Source: JAWLAT01 sp041395325 (GTDB taxonomy: Bacteria > Pseudomonadota > Gammaproteobacteria > Xanthomonadales > SZUA-5). From it: DNA of 64,000 bases. The first letter of the stretch is position 1. Each line of letters begins with the position of its first letter. Both the position numbers and the translations under genes were made by a program. This document shows positions 40,559 to 48,442 of the stretch, piece after piece. Location: the NCBI GenBank assembly GCA_041395325.1, contig JAWLAT010000021.1, positions 1-64,000 of the forward strand, in the 5' to 3' direction. The notes under the pieces are model-generated. The model saw only the letters and a list, made by a program, of their open reading frames with translations. It ran no database searches and was not told the DNA's origin.

Positions 40559-41947
40559 TCACTCAAACCCGTTTCGCAACAGCACATCGGCCGGCGCCAG
40601 GCGCAACAGCAAGATGTCGTCCTGACTATCGGGACTGCAGCGACCGAAAATGCGGCCGAGGATCAGCGGTCGCTGATCCCACAATCCGACATGGGCATGC
40701 TCCTGCCGGTTGGTTTGGCCGCTGCAGCTGGGATCTCCGCTGGGCACGCTGAGCCCGTCACGACCTCCGATGCCGAAAGCGGTGTCGACGCGATCTTCTG
40801 CAATGCTGTCACCGATGATGGCGCGCCCCACGTAGATGCCCGCGTCACGAACCCGATCGCCATTGGCAAAGCTGTCGACGCCCATGGCCAGCACGACCCG
40901 GTCTGGCGGAACGGCGACCAGCGTGGCGCCGTTGCCGTCGGCCTGCACCTGCAGGCCGGCACCGGCGGTACCCGGCAAGGGATTGGGCATCGGTAACATG
41001 GTGAAACTGTTGCTGTTGGCGCGAAACACGAACAGTCGCGGCTGTGCCGGTTCGCCGGGTACCAGCGTCTGCGTCCCGGCCACTACCATCACCCCGCTGC
41101 GCAACAACACGCCGGAGGACACGCCCACGTTGCTGGCGCTGTCATCACTGATCTCGGTCCGAACCACCGCGTAGTTTTTCGGGTCGATGTACATGCGATA
41201 GGCCCGGTTGCCGCTGGCATAGCCATCGCCCACCACCCAGATGCCGCCGCCGGGGCCGACGGCGGCAGCCGAGGCGCGAATGCTCTCGGAAAGCCCGGCT
41301 GGCTCGGGAAAGGCAATGCGCTGAACGGCGCCCTGGGCCGACAGCTTGATGACGAATGGCCGGTCGCGACCAATGGTCGTGACCCGGACATGCCCAACAA
41401 TCAGCGCGCCGCCATCGGGCATGGCGATCATTGCCCGGGGAAACTCGATGTTGCTCAGATCAGGGCGGGACTGGTCCAGGTCGATGTTCACCAGGCCACC
41501 CGGCGCGCCACCAAAGGACGCCTGCAACGCACCGTTGGCGTCGATGGCAAACACCCGCAGATTGCGGTCGTCGCCGTTGCCGGGCACCTCGCTGACGATC
41601 CACACGCTGCCGTCATCGCGACATAGTGCCGGGGTATAGCGCCAGCTGGGAAAGGTGCTCACCGCCGCGACGGCAGTGCCACCGGTGCCGAACTGCGGAT
41701 CCAGCTGGCCATTGTCGAGCAGGCGCGAGGTCGTGATCGCACTCTCACTGGTCCGATTCACCAGCAAGCGCTTGCCGCCGGCCGCCGGACAGGTGATCAC
41801 TGGCCAGTCCTCACCCTGATCGATGATGGCGATGCCATCACCGGAGAAGCGAGGGTCCACATCTTCGATGGCCAGCGCGGGCCGAGTGAGCGTGAACATC
41901 AGCAACAGCAAGGACAGCAGCATTCGGAACATGGCGATATGACTCAT
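40559..41947 (-). CDS. Secreted delta-60-like repeat protein with terminal GFE
   Basis: This 462-residue exported protein has a signal peptide at about 1-26 (LLSLLLLMFTLTRPALA). Repeats of the delta-60 kind follow (DVDPRFSGDGIAIID, QLDPQFGTGGTAVA, AMPDGGALIVGHV, DTAFGIGGRDGLSV), consistent with one propeller of WD/PQQ-like geometry. Four cysteines occur late in the chain. It ends exactly with LLRNGFE and a TGA. The start at 41947 has no strong ribosome binding site; ATG 41932 is an alternative. It resembles the N-terminal half of the 4666 gene but lacks the P and DUF11 domains. Confidence 0.82.
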   Translation of the reverse strand: MSHIAMFRMLLSLLLLMFTLTRPALAIEDVDPRFSGDGIAIIDQGEDWPVITCPAAGGKRLLVNRTSESAITTSRLLDNGQLDPQFGTGGTAVAAVSTFPSWRYTPALCRDDGSVWIVSEVPGNGDDRNLRVFAIDANGALQASFGGAPGGLVNIDLDQSRPDLSNIEFPRAMIAMPDGGALIVGHVRVTTIGRDRPFVIKLSAQGAVQRIAFPEPAGLSESIRASAAAVGPGGGIWVVGDGYASGNRAYRMYIDPKNYAVVRTEISDDSASNVGVSSGVLLRSGVMVVAGTQTLVPGEPAQPRLFVFRANSNSFTMLPMPNPLPGTAGAGLQVQADGNGATLVAVPPDRVVLAMGVDSFANGDRVRDAGIYVGRAIIGDSIAEDRVDTAFGIGGRDGLSVPSGDPSCSGQTNRQEHAHVGLWDQRPLILGRIFGRCSPDSQDDILLLRLAPADVLLRNGFE

Positions 41948-43307
41948 GGGGCCGACGGGGCGGCGTCAACAAGCCCTTACGCAATGAGTGAGCCATTCCT
42001 CCGGCGTCCGCGCGCCAATGTGGTTTCGAGTAGAACGGTGTCGCTGCAACCACCGCTCTAAGGCACGGACTGTTCCAGCGCCGCCAGTCCCCACAGATAG
42101 GCCGCATCCGGCAACCGGCTGTGATCGTGACCGTCGATCAGCCGCTGTTGCAGCAGGTCGCTACGCCCGGCCAGGGCCACGGTGCGCGCGTAAGCCTGCA
42201 GCGCCAGGGGCGACACCGTCGGATCGCCGCTGGCATGCAGGTTGACCGTGGGCAAGACGATCTGGCCGCTGAGATCGGCGTCGTAGGCCAGCTGTGCCAC
42301 GGCTTGTGGATCGGCATCGAAGCGCTCGACAGTGGCGTTGAGCAGGGCGTCGTCGTCCGAACCCAGATAGACCGTGTGGCGATTGTCGAAGGGATTGTGG
42401 CCGCGCAGATGGCGCTGCACCAGATCCTGGAAATGGAAGGTGGCCCAGTTCAGATGGCTGAGCAGTTGCGGCTCGGCGATGCCGGTGACAGCGAGGATGT
42501 TGCGCAGGCGACCGGCCTGTTCGCTGCTGCGTTGGTCGGGCGGGAGCGCCAGGCCCGTGCAGTCATCGACGCGTTGGGCCAGTTCCTCGCGAGTCAGTTT
42601 CGCGCCCGCTGGCAACCCCTGCCACAGCGGATAGGCCGGCTCGTCGGGCGCCGGGTGATTGTGGCAATAGGCCTGATAGACCACCCGCAGGTCGGCGCGA
42701 AAGCCATAGGCGGCAGTACCGCCAGAGAGCACGCCGTTGGTGGTCAGCACGCCGTCGTAGTTGCGCTGGCCATTCGCATCCAGCGCGTACAGCTCGGCCA
42801 GCTTGGCCGCGACATTGCCGCCCCAGGACTGCCCATGCAGCCAGGTCCGCAACGGCTGGCCCCAGTGCCGCACGAACAATTGGCGGCTGTGTTCCACATC
42901 GGCCGCCCCTTTGCGCACGCCGTAGCCCGCCCGCCGATAGGTACTGCCCACCAGGCGTAGCCGGCATGCACCAGCGCCGCGTAGCGGTCCAGATCGTCGG
43001 TCGAATCACCAGCCACCGGTGGCCGCAGCCGCGGGCCGCCGTGGGCATGCACGACCAGCTTGCGATTCCAGTCGCGCGGCAGCGCGACCAGCACAAAGGC
43101 ACCGTTGGCATCGCGCGCCTCACGGCAGTCGGCGATGGCCGTGAGCGAGGTTGGGCAGGCTACCGGGGCGAAGGCCCCATCTTCAGGCGCAGCCAGAGCG
43201 ACCTCAGAAACGGCCACAGCACCCAACAGGCAGGCAACGAGTGAGCGACCGAGACCCTGGATCCACGACCTGCGTGGTGCGGATCCTTGGTACCCGGCAG
43301 CCGACGT

Positions 43308-43331
43308 GTCGCGAGCAGGGCTCGCTCCTAC
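43308..43331 (-). repeat. GTAG-type REP palindrome, copy 1
   Basis: On the minus strand it reads GTAGGA, then GCGAGC-CCT-GCTCGC, then GAC: a conserved GTAG head plus a perfect 6-bp stem. It is identical to the copy at 43356. Confidence 0.75.
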
Positions 43332-43355
43332 GGAAGCCTCCCCGGCAACTGGCCG

Positions 43356-43379
43356 GTCGCGAGCAGGGCTCGCTCCTAC
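43356..43379 (-). repeat. GTAG-type REP palindrome, copy 2
   Basis: This 24-base element is identical to the one at 43308 and in the same orientation, 24 bases away. The two lie inside the leader of the broken hydrolase gene. Confidence 0.75.
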
Positions 43380-43398
43380 ACGAGGGTCACCAGCATCG

Positions 43399-43423
43399 GT
43401 AGGAGCCTGCCCTGCAGGCGATT
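43399..43423 (+). repeat. GTAG-type REP palindrome, copy 3, inverted
   Basis: On the plus strand: GTAGGA, GCCTGC-CCT-GCAGGC, GATT. The head and loop match copies 1 and 2, but the stem bases differ on both sides in a compensating way. The opposite orientation makes a BIME-like cluster. Confidence 0.7.
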
Positions 43424-43516
43424 GAGCGAGGTTCGTCAACATGACCGAACGGGTGAGCTTTCGCACCGAACGACCACGCTCTTCACTGGAACTGGAACTG
43501 GCCACTGGAACGAACC

Positions 43517-46500
43517 TCAAAAGTCATGGCTCACCTGCACATACCAGTAGCGTCCCCAGGGATTGTGCAGCGAGCCACGATAGCCGTTGTCGGCCAGCGA
43601 CGGGCCTTCGTCAGTCACGTCACGGACGCCGACGCGCAACTCGGTGCCGATCGGCAAGCGATATTGGCCGTAGAGATTGAACAGCAGCTGGTCGTCGACC
43701 TTGTAGGGGTTGCCGGAGACGCCGAGCAGGCCGGGCTGTTCGAAGGAGCTCATGTACCTCGCTGAGACGCCGGCACGCCAGGGGCCCTGGCTCCAGGTGA
43801 AGCTGGAGGTCGCGCGCCACTCCGGCCGACCGTTCTGGCCGATCAGTTCGGATGGATCCGGCAGCGGCGTCAGCCCGTCGATCGTCCCCATCTCGCGGGC
43901 GGCGTAGAGGGCGTTGACGATGTCACCCGGGTCGCGGGTGAATTTGGTCAGCTTGCTGGCATTCAGACGCACACTGAAGTTGCCGTAGCGAGTGCGTCGC
44001 AGCGACCAGTTGAAGCCGAAATCGATGCCCTCGACGGTCGGTGGCTGCAGGTTGATGAAGCTGTCGTTGACCGAGATCGCCTCGCCGACCGGGTCGATGC
44101 CGGTGCCGGCGAACAGCTCGATGTCGTCTTCGTTGGGTTCGGCACGATTGACCAGCGGATTGAAGCCGCCCTGCACGCGGGCCAGATAGTCAACGATCAG
44201 CGCCGTCTGCGCGCCCAGCAGGCCGACGATCTGTTCCTGCTCGATGCGCCAGCGATCGACCGTGAAAACGAACTCGCCATACTCGGGCGGAATGAACTCG
44301 GGCTGGAAGACCAGGCCGTAGGACAGGTTGGTGCTTTCTTCCGGCTCCAGTTCCGGATTGCCGGCCACCAGCAATGACAGTCCCGAGGTGCCCTGCGCGC
44401 ACTCGCTGAAGCTGGCGATCAGCCCGGCCCGTTGCTCGGCCTCGCAGCGCACATAGTCCATGCCCGAGGCCAGGCGGGCGTACTCGGTGGCATTGGTCTG
44501 CTCCAGATTCGGCGCACGGAAGCCCTCGGAGTAGGAACTGCGCACGCGGAAACCGGGCACCAGATCCCAGGCGAAAGCGATCTTCGGCTTGGCCACCGAA
44601 CCGAAGTCCGAGTGGTGCTCGTAACGACCGGCCAACTGCATGTCCAGACTGTAGACCAGCGGGATTTCCATTTCCGGCGAGACCAGCGGGACCGCAAACT
44701 CGACGAAAGCCGAGCCCACATCGCGTGAGCCTTCGGTGTCCGGGTTGGGACTGACGGCGGCCACGTTGCTCAGCTCGGTGACGCCGGTGACCACATCGGT
44801 GAAGGTGATGGTGCTGTCCAGATTGGCGTCGCGATCGTCGCGCTGGGTCTCGTGACGCGCTTCCACGCCGAAGGCCACCCCCACATCGCCGCCCGTGATG
44901 CGGAAGAGGTCCGGCCGATTCATGCGGAAATCGGCCATCGTCAGCGTGGTGCGTGACTTGCGCACCAGGTCGAAGACAAAGTTGTCCACGACTGACTGCG
45001 GATTCGGCGAGCAATCGTTGAAGCTGGGCGTGTCGGCGCAGCCACCGTTGAAGGGGTTGTAGGCATCCGGTGTGGACAGGCCCAGCTGCCGCTGCAGCGC
45101 GGTGCGATCGACGTTGAGCGAGGTGTCGGTTGCCTCGGCCTCGGAGTAGACCAGCGCGGTCTCCCAATCAAACCCACCCCACTGGCCGCGGAAACCGCCG
45201 AGGAAGCGCGACTGCCAGTTCTCCACCTCGACTTTCTGGAAGCCCGCGTCGAGATAGCGGTAGTTGCGCATCTGTACCGGCAGACCCTCGTCCGGCACGC
45301 CGGTCAAGCCGGGCAAGCGGTTGGGGTTGGGAGTGCCATCGGCGAAGGTCACCGGACCAAAGGGATTCCAGTAGTTGTTGGCCGGGATCCACAGGCTGTT
45401 GAGATTGACCACCGGCGGCTGGATCGCCTCGCTGGTGGCGCGGTAATAGCCGATCTCGCCGAAGAACTGCACGTCGTCGCTGAGATCGCGATAGCCGGTC
45501 AGGTAGGTGTTGATGCGCTCCACCGACGGCCGCACCGTGGTGTCGACGCGGGTGTCGTAGCGCATCTCGCGGTTGGTGCTGTTGAAGTTGTGGTTGCCGC
45601 TGACCAGGCACAGGCCATCGCCGTAGACGATGCCGTTGCAACCAAAGCTCTCCGGCTGCACGTGGAAGGCGCCGGCGGAGTTGGTCACGGCCACGCCATC
45701 GACGCGGATCACCGGTCGGCGGCCCACATCCAGCCTGGCCCAGGGCGTGTGCGAGGAACGCCCGTCCAGCGCCGACAGACCGGCGAAATCCGGATCATCG
45801 GCGAACAACGGGCGCAGATCGTCCGAGCGGGTGAAGTCCTGGTCGTCGGCTTCGAGCGCCGAGCGGTCCGTGTAGTTGACGAACAGCGAGATGTTGCCTT
45901 CGTCAAAGTTGTGACCGGTGAACAGCGAGGCTTCGAACTCGTCCATGCTGGTGCCTTCGGCACTGCCGTAGCGGGCCTGCACCGTGGTGCCGTCGAACTC
46001 GGTCTGCAGCACCGTGTTGACCACGCCGGCCACCGCATCGGCGCCATAGATGGCCGCCGCGCCGTCCAGCAGCACCTCCAGCCGGTCCAGGCCCGCGACG
46101 GGAATCGAGTTGGAGTTGAAGCTCTGCACCGGCACCGTGCCGGTGTCCGACGTGCCCTGACTGGTCGGGTGCTGCACCAGCCGGCGGCCGTTGAGCAGCA
46201 CCAGCGTGTTGCCCACGCCCAGTGAGCGCAGGTTGACCGAGTTGACGTCACCACGGGCGGCGTTGCTGGTCTGCGGATTGTTCGAAGAATCGAACAGCAC
46301 ATCGCCCATCTGCGGGATGTCGCGCAGCAGCTCGTCGCCGGAAATCGCGCCCGCGGCGTCGATGCTGTCGCGATCGGCCACGAACACCGGCAGGGCCTCG
46401 GTGGTGGCGGCACCGCGGATGTGTGAACCGACGACGACCACTTCGTCCTTTTCCTCCAGCGCGCCATCGTCATTGACCGAGGTGCTGCTCGCCGCGGGCG

Positions 46501-46618
46501 TTGGGGGGGTTGAGGGCGGCGGTGCCGGCGGCGTTTGCGCCAGCGCCGTCTGGATCGCCGCGGCGAGCAGCGTGAGCGTGAGCGAACCGCGCAGAAGGTG
46601 TTGGGTGTGACGAGTCAT
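43517..46618 (-). CDS. TonB-dependent outer-membrane receptor
   Basis: This 1033-residue receptor has a signal peptide ending TALAQ. A TonB-box-like segment (KDEVVVVGSHIRG) precedes a plug domain at about 55-190 (LRDIPQMGD, NLRSLGVGNTLVLLNGRRL, RLEVLLDGAAAIYGADAVAG). A 22-strand barrel fills the rest (VPGFRVRSSYSEGFRAPNLEQ) and ends with the aromatic strand YWYVQVSHDF. It imports a bulky substrate with TonB energy; the substrate is unknown. A GGAGG site precedes the ATG. It lies 36 bp downstream of the DctA-like symporter gene on the same strand, so the two are probably co-transcribed. Confidence 0.92.
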   Translation of the reverse strand: MTRHTQHLLRGSLTLTLLAAAIQTALAQTPPAPPPSTPPTPAASSTSVNDDGALEEKDEVVVVGSHIRGAATTEALPVFVADRDSIDAAGAISGDELLRDIPQMGDVLFDSSNNPQTSNAARGDVNSVNLRSLGVGNTLVLLNGRRLVQHPTSQGTSDTGTVPVQSFNSNSIPVAGLDRLEVLLDGAAAIYGADAVAGVVNTVLQTEFDGTTVQARYGSAEGTSMDEFEASLFTGHNFDEGNISLFVNYTDRSALEADDQDFTRSDDLRPLFADDPDFAGLSALDGRSSHTPWARLDVGRRPVIRVDGVAVTNSAGAFHVQPESFGCNGIVYGDGLCLVSGNHNFNSTNREMRYDTRVDTTVRPSVERINTYLTGYRDLSDDVQFFGEIGYYRATSEAIQPPVVNLNSLWIPANNYWNPFGPVTFADGTPNPNRLPGLTGVPDEGLPVQMRNYRYLDAGFQKVEVENWQSRFLGGFRGQWGGFDWETALVYSEAEATDTSLNVDRTALQRQLGLSTPDAYNPFNGGCADTPSFNDCSPNPQSVVDNFVFDLVRKSRTTLTMADFRMNRPDLFRITGGDVGVAFGVEARHETQRDDRDANLDSTITFTDVVTGVTELSNVAAVSPNPDTEGSRDVGSAFVEFAVPLVSPEMEIPLVYSLDMQLAGRYEHHSDFGSVAKPKIAFAWDLVPGFRVRSSYSEGFRAPNLEQTNATEYARLASGMDYVRCEAEQRAGLIASFSECAQGTSGLSLLVAGNPELEPEESTNLSYGLVFQPEFIPPEYGEFVFTVDRWRIEQEQIVGLLGAQTALIVDYLARVQGGFNPLVNRAEPNEDDIELFAGTGIDPVGEAISVNDSFINLQPPTVEGIDFGFNWSLRRTRYGNFSVRLNASKLTKFTRDPGDIVNALYAAREMGTIDGLTPLPDPSELIGQNGRPEWRATSSFTWSQGPWRAGVSARYMSSFEQPGLLGVSGNPYKVDDQLLFNLYGQYRLPIGTELRVGVRDVTDEGPSLADNGYRGSLHNPWGRYWYVQVSHDF

Positions 46619-46654
46619 GGCTGGTTCCTCCCCTGGAAGCGTCAGAGACGACCG

Positions 46655-48013
46655 TCAGTCGACGGTCAGCGTGCGTGGATCACCCGGTCCGGCGGCCGGA
46701 TCGGGTGTGGCGGCCAGCGGTCGCGGCGGGTCGCTGAGCGCGCGCTGCAGGGCATCGCGATCCAGCTCGCCCTCCCAGCGCGCCACCACCAGCGTGGCCA
46801 CGGCATTGCCGATGAAATTGGTCAGTGAGCGGCACTCGCTCATGAAGCGGTCGATGCCCAGGATCAGCGCCATGCCGGCGACCGGTACCTCGGGCACCAC
46901 CGCCAGCGTCGCCGCCAGCGTGATGAAGCCGGCGCCGGTCACGCCGGCTGCGCCCTTGGAGCTGAGCATCGCCACCAGCAGCAGTCCGATCTGCTGACCC
47001 AGACTGAGATCGATGTTGGTGGCCTGGGCGATGAACAGGGCCGCCAGCGTCATGTAGATGTTGGTGCCGTCCAGATTGAAGGAGTAGCCGGTGGGCACGA
47101 CCAGGCCGACCACCGACTTGCCGCAGCCGGCCCGCTCCATCCTCTCCATCAGCGAGGGCAGCGCCGATTCCGATGACGAGGTGCCCAGCACCAGCAGCAG
47201 CTCGGCCTTCAGATAGCGGATCAGTTGCAGGATCGAGAAGCCGCACCACCAGCCCACCGCGCCCAGCACCACCAGCACGAACAGCAGCGAGGTCAGGTAG
47301 AAGGAGCCCACCAGCCAGGCCAGATTGCTCAGCGATTCGATGCCGTATTTGCCGATCGTGAAGGCGATTGCGCCGAAGGCGCCGATGGGCGCGGCACGCA
47401 TCAACAGGTGCACCAGCGTGAACACCGGCACGGTCAGCGCCTGCAGCAGGTTGAGCACCGGCTTGCCGCGTTCGCCCACCAGCGCCAGCGAGATGCCGAA
47501 CAGCACCGAGATGAACAACACCTGCAGGATGTTGTGACTGGTGAAGGGACTCAGCAGCGTGGCCGGAATGATGTCCAGCACGAAGCCGATCAGCGTCAGC
47601 TCGTGCGATTGCTGCACATAGCCCTGCACCGCGCCCGGGTCCAGCGTGGCTGGATCGACATTCATGCCCGCACCCGGCTGCACCAGATGCGCCACCAGCA
47701 TGCCGATGATCAGCGCCAACGTGGAAAAGAACAGGAAGTAGGCCATCGCCTTGGCAAAGACCCGGCCGACTGTGCGCAGCTCGGTCATGCCGGCAATGCC
47801 GGTGACCAGCGTCAGGAAGATCACCGGCGCGATGATCATCTTGACCAGCTTGATGAAGGCATCGCCCAGCGGCTTCATCGACGCGCCCAGATCGGGCTCG
47901 AAGTGGCCGAGCAACGCGCCGATGACGATCGCCACGACCACCTGGAAGTACAGCTGCCGGTACAGCGGCAGCGGCTTGGCGGGGGCAGCAACGGGGGTCG
48001 GGTGCAGCGACAT
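46655..48013 (-). CDS. Dicarboxylate/amino acid:cation symporter (DctA/GltP family)
   Basis: This 452-residue inner-membrane symporter has the DAACS fold: eight helices and two re-entrant loops. Signature segments are GTSSSESALPSLMERM (serine-rich hairpin 1) and PTGYSFNLDGTNIYMTLAALF (the NMDGT-like motif, here NLDGT). GVTGAGFITLAATLA marks hairpin 2. C4-dicarboxylates or acidic amino acids are the usual substrates. The ATG at 48013 has GGAG 7 bases before it; ATG 48025 is the alternative. It is divergent from a hybrid sensor kinase and precedes a TonB receptor, suggesting a regulated uptake unit. Confidence 0.9.
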   Translation of the reverse strand: MSLHPTPVAAPAKPLPLYRQLYFQVVVAIVIGALLGHFEPDLGASMKPLGDAFIKLVKMIIAPVIFLTLVTGIAGMTELRTVGRVFAKAMAYFLFFSTLALIIGMLVAHLVQPGAGMNVDPATLDPGAVQGYVQQSHELTLIGFVLDIIPATLLSPFTSHNILQVLFISVLFGISLALVGERGKPVLNLLQALTVPVFTLVHLLMRAAPIGAFGAIAFTIGKYGIESLSNLAWLVGSFYLTSLLFVLVVLGAVGWWCGFSILQLIRYLKAELLLVLGTSSSESALPSLMERMERAGCGKSVVGLVVPTGYSFNLDGTNIYMTLAALFIAQATNIDLSLGQQIGLLLVAMLSSKGAAGVTGAGFITLAATLAVVPEVPVAGMALILGIDRFMSECRSLTNFIGNAVATLVVARWEGELDRDALQRALSDPPRPLAATPDPAAGPGDPRTLTVD

Positions 48014-48160
48014 CGGCAACTCCATGACGCCGCCCGTGGTCGACGGCGGCGGCCACGTTGTACCGCCCGTGGCTCGGATCACCGATAGCGAATTCGTACT
48101 AGTCGTGTACGTGGTCCGACAGAGGGGCACGAGCGAAACCGGCCGAGACCCGCGCCTTTT

Positions 48161-48209
48161 CCCCTCCCCTTGCATTGCGCAGCAGTGGAGGGGGAGGTTG
48201 GGAGGGGGT
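48161..48209 (-). repeat. CT-rich intergenic repeat, copy 1
   Basis: Read on the minus strand it begins ACCCCCTCCCAACCTCCCCC, continues with a TGCGC core and ends AAGGGGAGGGG. It resembles, in inverted orientation, the element at 48270. Each copy can fold on itself, because its CCTCCC head pairs with its GGGAGG end. Confidence 0.5.
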
Positions 48210-48269
48210 CATTGCAATTCGCACTCGCCATCACGGACCAGACCTGCGACCGCAGCAAAGTGCGGTGCG

Positions 48270-48312
48270 ACCCCTCCCCGACCTCCCCTCCGCCTGCGGC
48301 CCAAGGGAGGGA
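48270..48312 (+). repeat. CT-rich intergenic repeat, copy 2, inverted
   Basis: It reads ACCCCTCCCCGACCTCCCC, then TCCGCCTGCGGCCC, then AAGGGAGGGA. Same order of blocks as copy 1 on the other strand. Confidence 0.5.
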
Positions 48313-48442
48313 GACCGACACGTCTGCCGACGGACCAGGCAGATCAGCATGTCGTTGATGAAGCGCGCCTGCACATGACCGCGCTCGCCCATTGGTATTA
48401 GACCGACGCCCACACCCCCACCACCGCCTTACACTCGCTGCC

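Larger units (their letters stand above)
42058..43442 (-). pseudogene. Frameshifted exported alpha/beta hydrolase
   Basis: The N-terminal frame runs from ATG 43442 through a leader that includes two REP-like palindromes (read as VGASPARD twice), a signal peptide (LVACLLGAVAVSEVALA) and the hydrolase start (LVALPRDWNRKLVVHAHGGP). It breaks near 42945 after HAGYAW. The second frame continues with GSTYRRAGYGVRKGAADVEH, the nucleophile elbow LHGQSWGGN and a late His region (LIDGHDHSR), ending at 42058. Adding one base at TGGTGGGC restores one protein. A REP insertion between start and signal peptide plus a frameshift suggest a dead gene, or a sequencing error for the latter. Confidence 0.7.
48014..48442. 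other. Divergent regulatory region with inverted repeats
   Basis: These 429 bases separate the symporter and the sensor kinase gene. Two copies of a CT/GA-rich repeat lie inverted here (separate entries). Promoters for both directions should be present. No small gene is convincing. Confidence 0.5.

Noticed and set aside
42744..43520. REP-encoded VGASPARD repeats as a genuine protein repeat
   Set aside because: The residues are simply the translation of two identical REP palindromes in the leader of a broken gene.
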